A DNA stretch of 64,000 bases from an uncultured Oscillospiraceae bacterium. Its GTDB lineage: Bacteria > Bacillota > Clostridia > Oscillospirales > Oscillospiraceae. The position numbers and the translations under genes were made by a program. Below are positions 25,927 through 34,859 of the stretch, in pieces. Numbering within the stretch: position 1 is the stretch's first letter; each line of letters opens with the position of its first letter. The notes under the pieces are model-generated. The model was not told the DNA's origin. It did no database searches and saw only the letters and a list, made by a program, of their open reading frames with translations. The stretch is taken from contig CAKTIE010000001.1 in the NCBI GenBank assembly GCA_934565655.1, positions 186,001 through 250,000 on the forward strand, read 5' to 3'.

Positions 25927-27561
25927 ATGCAAAGGAGCTTGAAAGGTATGAACGAGATCTATGTGACCGGCCACCGCAACCCGGATACCGACTCCATTGT
26001 CGCCGCCATGTCCTACGCCGCGCTGAAGAACGCGCTGGGCGAAAAGGAGTATGTGGCGGTGCATCTGGGCGCCATCAGCGACGAGACCAACCGGATGCTG
26101 AAGCGCTTCGGCTTCAAGCCGCCCCGGCTGATCCAGAACGTCCGCACCCAGGTGCGTGATCTGGATTTTGACCGGCCGCCCTGCCTGGACGCCTCCGTCA
26201 CCATGGACCGGGCGTGGCAGCTGATGCGCAATCAGAAGATCTCCGCCATCCCCGTCACCAACGAGGACGGTACATTGTACGGCATGCTGTCCGCCGGTGA
26301 CATCGCCACCTTCAGCCTGAACACCATCGCCAACCCCGTGGTGGAGGAGGTCCCCATGTTCAACCTCCTCAGCGTTATCGAGGGCCGCGTCGTGGGCGAG
26401 GGCGGCGACCTGGTGGATACCCTGTCCGGCAGCGTGTCCATTGCCCTGCCCCAGAGCTGCGAGAACCTGCTGTTCGACAGCTCCGACAGCATCGTGCTGT
26501 GCGGCAGCCAGCCGGACATGATCCGCCGCGCACTGGACATGCAGGTGTCCTGCCTGATCCTGTGCCAGACCGACGTGGATCCGGAGTGGATCAAGAACGC
26601 AGGCAAGACCTGCATCATCTCCACGCCCTTTGACGCCAGCCGCGTTCACCGCCTGATCTATCAGGCCATCCCCATCTCCCGCCCCTGCGCCACCGGCGAT
26701 TTGATCTGCTTCCATCTGGACGATTATATCGACGACGTCCGCGAGGTGGTGCTGAAGAGCCGCTACCGCTGCTATCCCGTGCTGGACGAGGAGGAGAAGG
26801 TAGTCGGCACCCTGTCCCGTTACCATTTGCTGCGGCCGAGACGCAAGCAGGTGGTGCTGGTGGATCACAACGAGCTGTCCCAGACCGTGCCGGGCATCGA
26901 GCAGGCGGAGATCCTGGCCATCGTGGATCACCACCGCCTGGCGGATATCCAGACCCGCCAGCCCATCAATGTCCGCAACGAGCCGGTGGGCAGCACCAAC
27001 ACCATCATCACCTCCATGTATCAGGAGCACGGCGTCATGCCCTCGCCCCATATGGCGGGGCTGATGGCGGCGGCCATCCTGTCGGATACGGTCATGTTCA
27101 AGTCCCCCACCTGCACCAAGCGGGATATCGCCATGGCCGAGCGCCTGGCCCGCATGGCCCGCGTGTCGCTGGACGATCTGGGTCGCGAGCTGTTCGCCGC
27201 CGGCGCGGTGGACGGCAAGTCCGCCGAGGAGCTGCTGCGCAGCGACTTCAAGGAGTTCCACATTGCCGAGCAGAATCTGGGCGTGGGTCAGGTGACGTGC
27301 ATCAACTCCGAGCATCTGATGGAGCGCAAGGACGATCTGCTGAAGGCCATGTGCCAGATGCGGAAGGAGCACGGCTACGACATGGTGATCCTGATGCTGA
27401 CGGACGTTCTGCAGGAGGGCACCCAGCTGCTGTATATCGGCAGCGATGATGCCATCCGCAACGCCTTCGCCGTGGAGCCCAAGGACAACACGGCATTCCT
27501 GCCGGGCGTCATGTCCCGCAAGAAGCAGGTCATTCCCATGCTGACCACCCTGTGGGGCTGA
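25927..27561 (+). CDS. ppaC: Family II manganese-dependent inorganic pyrophosphatase with CBS-DRTGG insert
   Basis: Hydrolyses PPi to two phosphates. 544 aa. The DHH-type catalytic domain (GHRNPDTDS, VDHH at the core) is split by a regulatory insert of two CBS motifs and a DRTGG-like region (about residues 70-300); in characterised relatives it binds AMP/ADP (inhibitory) and ATP or diadenosine polyphosphates (activating). AAGGA lies 7 bases before the chosen ATG; an ATG at 25948 is an alternative that would give the usual MNEIYVTGH start. Confidence 0.93.
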   Translation: MQRSLKGMNEIYVTGHRNPDTDSIVAAMSYAALKNALGEKEYVAVHLGAISDETNRMLKRFGFKPPRLIQNVRTQVRDLDFDRPPCLDASVTMDRAWQLMRNQKISAIPVTNEDGTLYGMLSAGDIATFSLNTIANPVVEEVPMFNLLSVIEGRVVGEGGDLVDTLSGSVSIALPQSCENLLFDSSDSIVLCGSQPDMIRRALDMQVSCLILCQTDVDPEWIKNAGKTCIISTPFDASRVHRLIYQAIPISRPCATGDLICFHLDDYIDDVREVVLKSRYRCYPVLDEEEKVVGTLSRYHLLRPRRKQVVLVDHNELSQTVPGIEQAEILAIVDHHRLADIQTRQPINVRNEPVGSTNTIITSMYQEHGVMPSPHMAGLMAAAILSDTVMFKSPTCTKRDIAMAERLARMARVSLDDLGRELFAAGAVDGKSAEELLRSDFKEFHIAEQNLGVGQVTCINSEHLMERKDDLLKAMCQMRKEHGYDMVILMLTDVLQEGTQLLYIGSDDAIRNAFAVEPKDNTAFLPGVMSRKKQVIPMLTTLWG

Positions 27562-27571
27562 GAAATACAGA

Positions 27572-27612
27572 CAAAGACCGCTGTGGAGCGTCTCCGCGGC
27601 GGTCTTTTTTTG
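27572..27612 (+). terminator. Terminator of the pyrophosphatase gene
   Basis: AAAGACCGC, an internal GGAGCGTCTCC segment and GCGGTCTTTTTTT form a stem-loop with T-run. Confidence 0.8.
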
Positions 27613-27730
27613 CGCCTGCGAAAGGGAGGTCACCGTTAAAATACCACAGAACGCCGCCGGAATGTCCTATCTCATTTTGGGAAACCCTGTATAATAGAAT
27701 GAAAGCATCAGAACCACAAGGGAGGAGCCT

Positions 27731-28960
27731 ATGCCCATTGACGTCAGAAGTGAGATCGGTGCGCTGGAGCAGGTGCTGCTGCACCGTCCCGGCGCGGAGC
27801 TGGAGCAGCTGGTGCCCGGCGAGCTGGAGCGGCTGCTGTTTGACGATATCCCCTACCTGCGGGCTGCCCGGCAGGAGCATGACGCCTTTGCCGCCCTGCT
27901 GCGGGAAAACGGCACGCAGGTGGTGTATCTGGAGGAGCTGATGGCCCGGACGCTGGCGGTGGATCCCCAGGTGCGCCGCCGGTTCGTCCGCCAGTTTATC
28001 GACGAGGGCGGCCGCATCGCCCGCCACTATCAGCCGGAACTGTACGAGTATCTGATGGCGCTGGATGACCGGGAGCTGGTGCGCCGCACCATGACCGGCG
28101 TCAGCGTGGAGGAATTCCTGCCGCCGGACCGGCGCGGAGCGCTGGTGGCCCTGACGCGGGGCAGCCACCGCTTTGTGCTGGATCCCATCCCCAACCTGTA
28201 CTTCACCCGCGACCCCTTCGCCTGCATCGGCCGGGGCGTCAGCCTCAACGCCATGTACTCCGCCACCCGCCGCCGCGAGACCATCTATGGCCAGTATATC
28301 CTGAAATACCATCCCGATTACGCCGGACAGGTGCCGGTCTACTACCGGCGGGAGGATCCCTTCAGCATCGAGGGCGGCGATATCCTGAACCTCAGTCCCC
28401 GTCTGCTGGCAGTGGGCATGTCCCAGCGCACCACGCCGGAGGCCATCGAGGTGCTGGCCCGGAACATCTTCCGGGATGAAACGGCGGAGATCCGGTCCAT
28501 TCTGGCGCTGGATATCCCCGATCTGCGGGCCTTCATGCATCTGGACACGGTGCTGACCCAGGTGGATCGGGATACCTTCACGGTGCATCCGGAGATCCTG
28601 GGCACCCTCCGGGTCTATCACATCACCTCCGACGGCAGGGACGGCCTGCGGGTGGAGGAGCGCACCGGCACGCTGGAGGATATTCTGGCCCGTGCGCTGG
28701 AGCTGCCCCGCGTGAAGCTGATCCGCTGCGGCGGCGGCGACCGGGTGGCCTCCGAGCGGGAGCAGTGGAACGATGGCTCCAACACACTGTGCATCGCGCC
28801 CGGCAGGGTGGTGGTGTACGACCGCAACTATGTGACCAACGCCATATTGCGGGACAACGGCATACAGGTGCTGGAGATGCCCAGTTCCGAGCTGTCCCGC
28901 GGACGGGGCGGCCCGCGGTGCATGAGCATGCCACTGCGCCGCCGTGAACTGAGCATTTGA
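27731..28960 (+). CDS. arcA: Arginine deiminase
   Basis: Converts arginine to citrulline and ammonia. 409 aa. Catalytic C397 (GPRCMSMPL), the FMHLDTV histidine, IEGGD and the TRDPF aspartate are in place. Start at the ATG with GGGAGGAG upstream; a good TATAAT lies at 27690-27695, with only a weak -35. Next gene follows after 16 bases. No arcB, arcC or antiporter gene is adjacent, unlike classic ADI operons. An arginine dihydrolase activity (as in ArgZ-type proteins) is an alternative I cannot exclude. Confidence 0.92.
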   Translation: MPIDVRSEIGALEQVLLHRPGAELEQLVPGELERLLFDDIPYLRAARQEHDAFAALLRENGTQVVYLEELMARTLAVDPQVRRRFVRQFIDEGGRIARHYQPELYEYLMALDDRELVRRTMTGVSVEEFLPPDRRGALVALTRGSHRFVLDPIPNLYFTRDPFACIGRGVSLNAMYSATRRRETIYGQYILKYHPDYAGQVPVYYRREDPFSIEGGDILNLSPRLLAVGMSQRTTPEAIEVLARNIFRDETAEIRSILALDIPDLRAFMHLDTVLTQVDRDTFTVHPEILGTLRVYHITSDGRDGLRVEERTGTLEDILARALELPRVKLIRCGGGDRVASEREQWNDGSNTLCIAPGRVVVYDRNYVTNAILRDNGIQVLEMPSSELSRGRGGPRCMSMPLRRRELSI

Positions 28961-28976
28961 GAGGAGAGAGGAAACC

Positions 28977-30080
28977 ATGGCATTTACGTTACCGGAATAT
29001 CATCATCCCGATTTCACACAGCCCGTCCTTGCCGCCGCGCCCGACGCCCGGTGGCAGACGGCGGAGCGGGACGGCGTGGCCCCGGATGATTTTCACAGCA
29101 CCTCCATGTACCCGGAGTATTTCAAGCTCGACGGGCAGTGGCGTCTGGCGGAGGAGAGCCGCATGGACGCCTGCGTGGTGCTGCGCCCGGACGGCCGTCT
29201 TGACACGGTGGAGGCCCGCAATCTCAAGCGGGGCGACCGGGTGATCGTGGGCCGCACCGAGCGGGGCGAGGAGGGCATCTACATGCACTGTAACGGCTTC
29301 GTGACGGAGGAGAGCACCAACGACGACCAGTTCGTGTTCCGTCAGGGCCGCAGCCGCGAGACCTCCTACGCCAAGGATTACGACGATCTGGCGGCGCTGC
29401 TGCGCCACGAGCGGGAGCATGGCCGCATCATCTGGGTCATGGGGCCGGCCTTCGCCTTTGACGCAGGCGCCCGCGCCGCCATGGAGGCCATGATCGCCAA
29501 CGGCTACTGCCACGGCCTGCTGGCGGGCAATGCCCTGGGCACTCACGATCTGGAGGCGGCCTGCCTCCACACCGCGCTGGGACAGGATATCTACACCCAG
29601 CGCAGCCGCCCCAACGGCCACTATCACCATCTGGATGTGCTGAACATGGTGCGCCGCAGCGGCTCCATCCCGCAGTTTATTGCGGATCACCACATCGACA
29701 ACGGCATCATGTACGGCTGCGTCAGGCACAATGTTCCCTTTGTGCTGACCGGCTCCATCCGCGATGACGGCCCGCTGCCGGAGGTTTACGCCGACGTGTA
29801 CGAGGGCGCTTCCGCCATGCGCGGACTTGTCCGGGGCGCCACCACCGTTATCTGCCTTGCCACCATGTTGCATACCATCGCTGCCGGCAACATGACGCCC
29901 TCCTTCCGGGTGATGCCGGATGGCTCGGTGCGCCCTGTTTACCTCTATGCCGTGGACGCCGACGAGTTCGTGGTCAATAAGCTGCTGGATCGCGGCAGTC
30001 TCAGCGCCACCACCATGGTCACCAACGTGCAGGACTTCATCACCAAGGTCGCCCGCGATCTGGGCGTTTATCCGCAATGA
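28977..30080 (+). CDS. Ornithine cyclodeaminase-type LOR/SDH domain protein (TIGR00300-like)
   Basis: 367 aa soluble protein. GNALGTHDLEAA, LGQDIYTQ and HYHHLDVLNMVRRSGSI match the LOR/SDH conserved-domain family, whose archaeal members and the C-terminal half of cyanobacterial ArgZ/AgrE act as NAD-dependent ornithine cyclodeaminases (ornithine to proline plus ammonia). GAGAGAGGAAA precedes the ATG. Directly after arcA, it suggests arginine-to-proline flow, with the citrulline-to-ornithine step encoded elsewhere (inference). Confidence 0.75.
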   Translation: MAFTLPEYHHPDFTQPVLAAAPDARWQTAERDGVAPDDFHSTSMYPEYFKLDGQWRLAEESRMDACVVLRPDGRLDTVEARNLKRGDRVIVGRTERGEEGIYMHCNGFVTEESTNDDQFVFRQGRSRETSYAKDYDDLAALLRHEREHGRIIWVMGPAFAFDAGARAAMEAMIANGYCHGLLAGNALGTHDLEAACLHTALGQDIYTQRSRPNGHYHHLDVLNMVRRSGSIPQFIADHHIDNGIMYGCVRHNVPFVLTGSIRDDGPLPEVYADVYEGASAMRGLVRGATTVICLATMLHTIAAGNMTPSFRVMPDGSVRPVYLYAVDADEFVVNKLLDRGSLSATTMVTNVQDFITKVARDLGVYPQ

Positions 30081-30081
30081 C

Positions 30082-30120
30082 AGAAAAGAATTGGGACGCA
30101 TTGCGCCCCAATTCTTTTCT
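30082..30120. terminator. Bidirectional terminator
   Basis: AGAAAAGAATTGGG and CCCAATTCTTTTCT flank a short loop; between the convergent LOR/SDH and AraC genes. Confidence 0.85.
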
Positions 30121-30126
30121 GCATAT

Positions 30127-31362
30127 TTATAAAGCGTTCTCCTGCAATGCCACCTCCTGCCGGAAGGCGCCGGGCGACATGCCCCGGAATCTGAGAAAAT
30201 TGCGGCTGAAGGTCTTGACGGTGTTGTAGCCCACCTCGAAGGCGATATCGGTGACGCTTTTCTCTGTGGTTTTCAGCAGCGTACACGCCCGGTTGATCCG
30301 CAGGAAGTTGAGAAAATCGGAGAAATCCTTCTCCACCTGATATAACAGCAGCGTGTTCAGCTCCTTTACCGACAGGCCGAACCGGGCCGCTGTGTGCTGG
30401 GGCAGCAGCTGGCGGGTATAGTTGTGATAGAGGTAAGACACCACCTCATAGGCGGTGGGATCGTCCTGAATACCGCACAGCCCGCCCACCCGGCGGTAGA
30501 CTTCCCGGAACTCGCTGGCCTTCATGCCCAGCCGGGCCGAGAACACCTTGCTGATATGAGAGCTGTCCACAAACCCCAGGATCTCCGCCAGCTGCTCCAT
30601 GGTCAGATCCGTATACAGCAGGAAGCTAATGGATTTGCCGATGCGCATTTCGCCCAGCAGGTCGAAAAAGGACAGCCCGGTGGTCTGGGTGATATAGGCG
30701 CTGATGGCGGATTCGCTGAGAAAGAACTGGCGGCTCAGCTGCGCCAGCGTCAGCTTTTCCCCCAGATGGGTGTACATATAATGGAGGATGTCGCTTTTCT
30801 CGATGGCCTTCCGGGCGCTCTGCCCCTGACAGCGGCCCAGCCGCAGGAAGGTGATCACCACCTCTGCCAGCTTGTTGGCGGTGTACAGCTCCGACAGAGC
30901 GTCAGCCTCCGGCGCGGCGGTCTCCTGCCGCAGCTGCTCAAACAGCAGGCGCAGGCGCTCCGCCTCCTGCGGTGCGCACTGTACCACCGGCGCGGCGGCC
31001 ATGTCCTCCATCAAGCGCAGCGGCGTGCGGCCCGCCTGCCCCAGCGCCTTCACCGCCATGTTCACATTATCAAAATAATAGGTCAGCAGGTAGTATTGCA
31101 GCGGCTCCTCCACCCGGATCACGTCGGAGATCTGCCACGGCAGCACCGATACCACGGTGCCGGGGCCTACCTCATACTGCCGGTCCTGCAGAACGATGGT
31201 GCCCCGTCCGCCGGTGAACAGCCAGAAGCGGGACATCTGGTGGATCAGCGGTGTGGCCGGTGAGTCGATGGTCTCCGTCGTGACCCGGCAGATCTGGCTG
31301 TAATCCGCCTGCGAGCAGTATAAATGCTGGATCGGTATGGCCCTGCCGCTTCTTTCAACCAT
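30127..31362 (-). CDS. AraC family transcriptional regulator with two AraC-type DNA-binding modules
   Basis: 411 aa. N-terminal cupin-like sensor (about 1-150: GGRGTIVLQDRQYEVGPG), then a first AraC/XylS HTH pair (LTLAQLSRQFFLSESAIS ... MEQLAEILGFVDSSHISKVF) and a second one at the C-terminus (SVTDIAFEVGYNTVKTFSRNF). Most AraC proteins carry one such module. Start at 31362 with AAGGAGG 7 bases upstream. It is divergent from the peptide ABC operon and may control it; the ligand is unknown. Confidence 0.88.
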   Translation of the reverse strand: MVERSGRAIPIQHLYCSQADYSQICRVTTETIDSPATPLIHQMSRFWLFTGGRGTIVLQDRQYEVGPGTVVSVLPWQISDVIRVEEPLQYYLLTYYFDNVNMAVKALGQAGRTPLRLMEDMAAAPVVQCAPQEAERLRLLFEQLRQETAAPEADALSELYTANKLAEVVITFLRLGRCQGQSARKAIEKSDILHYMYTHLGEKLTLAQLSRQFFLSESAISAYITQTTGLSFFDLLGEMRIGKSISFLLYTDLTMEQLAEILGFVDSSHISKVFSARLGMKASEFREVYRRVGGLCGIQDDPTAYEVVSYLYHNYTRQLLPQHTAARFGLSVKELNTLLLYQVEKDFSDFLNFLRINRACTLLKTTEKSVTDIAFEVGYNTVKTFSRNFLRFRGMSPGAFRQEVALQENAL

Positions 31363-31413
31363 AAGCAGCCTCCTTCTGTCCGCGATGCCGGTGATGGCAT
31401 GATCGTACCTGTC

Positions 31414-31442
31414 AGTATACCACGGCCGCGGCAAAAATTCAA
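31414..31442 (-). promoter_or_regulatory. Promoter of the AraC regulator gene
   Basis: Minus strand TTGAAT (31442-31437), 17-base spacer, TATACT (31419-31414), about 50 bases before the start. Confidence 0.7.
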
Positions 31443-31644
31443 CGTGAAGAAACAAGAAGTTTCGTTTTGAGAAACGGAGGGGAGACGGCGGGACAAGGAT
31501 AGATGTTTTCCCAGAAAAGACAAATGCTGGAAAGGTTTCCGGTGTCAATAGACATATTGTGTAAAAAGTAGAAAACGACCGGAGCGCAAACCTTGCATTT
31601 TAGGCAAAAAAGCGGAAAGAGGTGATGAAAATCCGTTTTTCTTC

Positions 31645-31673
31645 TTGAACATCAGAAGAGAATCTGATATAAT
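31645..31673 (+). promoter_or_regulatory. Promoter of the peptide ABC operon with a palindrome in its spacer
   Basis: TTGAAC (31645-31650), 17-base spacer, TATAAT (31668-31673). The spacer contains ATCAGA-N6-TCTGAT (31651-31668), a candidate operator lying between the -35 and -10. Confidence 0.75.
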
Positions 31674-31728
31674 CAAAAGACAAGTCACATCAAAAGCGGG
31701 CTGCGGAGCAGAGGGAGATACCGCAGTC

Positions 31729-31775
31729 AAAAGGGAGTACTCCCTTTTCGTTCCTTTATGAAAGGAACGAAAAGG
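31729..31775 (+). promoter_or_regulatory. Two overlapping leader hairpins, mutually exclusive
   Basis: AAAAGGGAG-TA-CTCCCTTTT (31729-31748) shares its right arm with CCTTTTCGTTCCTTT-ATG-AAAGGAACGAAAAGG (31743-31775, perfect 15-bp stem). The two cannot fold together, the hallmark of a switchable leader, but no T-run follows the second stem. Confidence 0.55.
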
Positions 31776-31812
31776 ACGCTCACCAAAATAAGAACGATAG
31801 GAAGATGTAGGA

Positions 31813-32742
31813 ATGAATTCAAAGACATTGCTTTACATTCTCAAGCGCATCGGACTGGCGATCGTGACGGTCTGGGTCGTGGTGACGGTGACGTTCTTCG
31901 TCACCCGTATCGTGCCCGGCGGCCCGTTCCTGGGCGAAAAAGCGATCTCCGAGGCCGCACAGGCAGCGCTGGAGGCCAAGTACGGTTTGGATAAACCGGT
32001 CATGACCCAGTACTTTACTTACCTGAAGGATATTGTGACGAAGCTGGACTTCGGCCCGTCCCTGAAGCAGCGCGGCCGCCAGGTCATCGACATTATCAGC
32101 GACGGCCTGAAGGTCTCGGCCAAGCTGGGCGTCATCGCCGCCTTCTCCGCGCTGGGCGTCGGCGTGGTGCTGGGCTCCGTCGCGGCGCTGCGGCGCAACA
32201 AATTTGTGGATAAGGCCATCATGGTGATCACCACTGCGTTCATCTCCATGCCCTCGTTTATCATGGGCTCGCTGTTATTGGTGCTGTTCTCGGTGAAGCT
32301 TGCCTGGTTCCCGGCCAACGGCGAGGCGGCGGGCGGACTTGTGCTGCCCATCATCACGCTGGCCCTGTATCCGCTGGCACATACCACACGACTGACCCGC
32401 TCGTCTATGCTGGACGTTCTGGGCCAGGATTACATCCGTACCGCAAAGGCCAAGGGTGTCTCCGGCGGCCACATCATCTTCGGCCACGCCCTGAAAAACG
32501 CGCTGATCCCCGTGATCACCTATTTCGGCCCCATGCTGGCCTATATCGTCACCGGCTCTCTGGTGGTGGAGCAGATCTTCGCCGTACCCGGCATCGGCCG
32601 CGCGTTCGTCAACAGCATCACCAACCGCGACTATCCGCTGATCATGGGCACCACCATCGTGCTGGCCACGCTGATCGTCGTGATGAACCTGGTCAGCGAC
32701 ATCCTGTATAAGGCTGTCGACCCGCGCATCACGCTGGAATAA
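31813..32742 (+). CDS. Dipeptide/oligopeptide ABC transporter permease (DppB/OppB type)
   Basis: 309 aa with six membrane segments; starts SKTLLYILKRIGLAIVTVWV and carries the BPD inner-membrane loop (ILGQ-like LGQDYIRTAKAKGVS with the EAA-type contact to the ATPase). First gene of the B-C-D-F-A operon. AGGAAG precedes the ATG. Exact peptide specificity cannot be told. Confidence 0.92.
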   Translation: MNSKTLLYILKRIGLAIVTVWVVVTVTFFVTRIVPGGPFLGEKAISEAAQAALEAKYGLDKPVMTQYFTYLKDIVTKLDFGPSLKQRGRQVIDIISDGLKVSAKLGVIAAFSALGVGVVLGSVAALRRNKFVDKAIMVITTAFISMPSFIMGSLLLVLFSVKLAWFPANGEAAGGLVLPIITLALYPLAHTTRLTRSSMLDVLGQDYIRTAKAKGVSGGHIIFGHALKNALIPVITYFGPMLAYIVTGSLVVEQIFAVPGIGRAFVNSITNRDYPLIMGTTIVLATLIVVMNLVSDILYKAVDPRITLE

Positions 32743-32759
32743 GGGAGGGGAGAAGAGAT

Positions 32760-33818
32760 ATGTTGAAAAAACCGTTCAGTCTGCATGTGGATCTGGATGC
32801 CTTTATGCCGGCCAGCGCCGAGGATAAGGCCTACATGGTGCAGATGCGCCCCTCCTCCACCTTCTTCAAGGACGGCTGCAAGCGGCTGCTGAAGAACAAG
32901 GTGGCCACCGTTTCCCTGATCGTGGTGCTGATCATCACCCTTTCCTCGCTGATCCTGCCTGCTGTCTGGCCGTATTCCTACAGCCGCCAGCTGGGCGTTG
33001 CTCCCGGCAAGAAGGTGGACGCCTCCTACAACAACCTGCGCCCCTTCGAGTACGGCGCCACCGAGCAGGCGAAGATCGCCGCCGGTGAAAAGGTGTTCCC
33101 CCATGTGTTCGGCACCGACTCCGCCGGACGCGACTACTTCATCCGCGTGGTGTACGGTACCAGAATCTCTCTGGCGGTGGGCTTCTTCGCCAGTATCATC
33201 GTGCTGATCATCGGTGTGACCATCGGCTCCATCGCCGGTTACTGCGGCGGAAAGGTCGACCTGATCATTATGCGTATCGTGGATATCATCTACTCGCTGC
33301 CGGATATGCTGATGGTCATCCTGCTGGCCGCCGTGCTGAAGGTGGCGTTGGGCGATGTGATCGAGGGTACGGCCCTGGCCAAGATCGGCAGCAATATCAT
33401 CAGTCTGTTCGTGGTGTTCGCCCTGCTGTACTGGGTATCCATGGCCCGCCTGATCCGCGGCCAGATCCTCTCCCTGCGCGAGCAGGAGTATGTGCTGGCG
33501 GCCCGCGCCACCGGCGCCAGCGGCAAGTGGATCATCATGAAGCACCTGCTGCCCAACTGCATCAGCGTGGTCATCATCTCCACCGCCCTGCAGATCCCCA
33601 GCGCCATCTTTACCGAGAGCTATCTGTCCTTCCTGGGCCTGGGCGTCAACGCCCCTATGCCCTCGCTGGGCTCTCTGGCCTCCGATGCCCTGAACGGCAT
33701 CAGCACCTATCCCTATCGACTGGTGATCCCCGCCATCGTCATTTCGCTGATCGTTCTGTCGCTGAACCTGTTCGGCGACGGTCTGCGCGACGCGTTTGAC
33801 CCCAAGCTGAACAGTTAA
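32760..33818 (+). CDS. Dipeptide/oligopeptide ABC transporter permease (DppC/OppC type)
   Basis: 352 aa, six membrane segments preceded by a roughly 50-residue cytoplasmic N-terminus, as in OppC proteins. The cytoplasmic loop REQEYVLAARATGASGKWII is the coupling helix to the ATPase. It also contains a large extracytoplasmic loop (SRQLGVAPGKKVDASYNN) after the first segment. 17 bases after the first permease gene. Confidence 0.92.
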   Translation: MLKKPFSLHVDLDAFMPASAEDKAYMVQMRPSSTFFKDGCKRLLKNKVATVSLIVVLIITLSSLILPAVWPYSYSRQLGVAPGKKVDASYNNLRPFEYGATEQAKIAAGEKVFPHVFGTDSAGRDYFIRVVYGTRISLAVGFFASIIVLIIGVTIGSIAGYCGGKVDLIIMRIVDIIYSLPDMLMVILLAAVLKVALGDVIEGTALAKIGSNIISLFVVFALLYWVSMARLIRGQILSLREQEYVLAARATGASGKWIIMKHLLPNCISVVIISTALQIPSAIFTESYLSFLGLGVNAPMPSLGSLASDALNGISTYPYRLVIPAIVISLIVLSLNLFGDGLRDAFDPKLNS

Positions 33819-33833
33819 GGAGGGCAGAGTAGT

Positions 33834-34859
33834 ATGGCATTATTGGAAGTAAGAGACCTGCGTACCTCCTTCTTTACCGACGCAGGCGAGGTCCGGGCCG
33901 TCAACGGCGTGTCCTTCAATCTGGAGCGCGGCCGGGTGCTGGGCATCGTGGGTGAATCCGGCTCCGGCAAGTCCGTCACCGCCTATTCCATCATGCAGAT
34001 CCTTGCCGGCACCGGCAAGATCGTGGGCGGCTCCATCAAGTTCGACGGACAGGAGCTGGTAGGCGCCGGCGAAAAGGTCATGAAGGATATCCGCGGCAAC
34101 AAGATCAGTATCATTTTCCAGGATCCCATGACCTCCCTGAACCCCACCTATACCATCGGCCGCCAGCTGATGGAGGCGATCCTGCTGCACACAGACCGCA
34201 ATAAGCAGCAGGCCTATGACCGCGCCGTGGAGATGCTGCGGCTGGTCAACGTCAACGAGCCGGAAAAGCGCATGAAGCAGTATCCCTATGAGTTTTCCGG
34301 CGGCATGCGCCAGCGTGTCATGATCGCCATGGCCCTTGCCTGCGAGCCGGATATCCTGATCGCAGACGAGCCCACCACCGCACTGGACGTGACCATTCAG
34401 GCCCAGATCCTGGAGCTGATGAAGTCCCTGCAGGAGGAGCTGGGCATGGCCATCATCATGATCACCCATGACCTGGGCGTGGTGGCGCAGCTGTGCGACG
34501 AGGTCATCGTCATGTATGCCGGCTCCATCTGCGAGCAGGGCTCCGCCGACGAGATCTTTTACAGTCCCAAGCATGAGTATACCAAGGGCCTGCTGCGGTC
34601 CATCCCCACGGCCCACACCGCCGGTACGCGGCTCAAGCCCATCACCGGTACCCCCATCGACCTGCTGAACATGCCTGCCGGCTGTCCCTTCGCGCCCCGC
34701 TGCGACGCGGCCATGAAGGTGTGCATCCGTCAGCGGCCGGAGCGGATGATCATCAACGATGTGCACTTCGCCTCCTGCTGGATGAACGTGAAGGAAGGCG
34801 TGGATGAGGGCTCCGTCACACTGCTGGCGGAACCGGAGAAAGGCGGTGACGTCCAGTGA
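33834..34859 (+). CDS. Peptide ABC transporter ATP-binding protein (DppD/OppD type)
   Basis: 341 aa. Walker A GESGSGKS, signature FSGGMRQRV, Walker [14 protein letters not shown], and the C-terminal oligo_HPY extension with clustered cysteines ([14 protein letters not shown]) that in relatives can bind an iron-sulfur cluster. AAGGAGG upstream; stop overlaps the next start by 4 bases. Confidence 0.94.
   Translation: MALLEVRDLRTSFFTDAGEVRAVNGVSFNLERGRVLGIVGESGSGKSVTAYSIMQILAGTGKIVGGSIKFDGQELVGAGEKVMKDIRGNKISIIFQDPMTSLNPTYTIGRQLMEAILLHTDRNKQQAYDRAVEMLRLVNVNEPEKRMKQYPYEFSGGMRQRVMIAMALACEPDILIADEPTTALDVTIQAQILELMKSLQEELGMAIIMITHDLGVVAQLCDEVIVMYAGSICEQGSADEIFYSPKHEYTKGLLRSIPTAHTAGTRLKPITGTPIDLLNMPAGCPFAPRCDAAMKVCIRQRPERMIINDVHFASCWMNVKEGVDEGSVTLLAEPEKGGDVQ

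Larger units (their letters stand above)
31363..31812. other. 450-base intergenic region between the AraC gene and the peptide ABC operon
   Basis: Holds the two divergent promoters and the leader hairpins listed separately. The middle part (31443-31640) is A-rich and I see no further gene in it. Confidence 0.7.
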
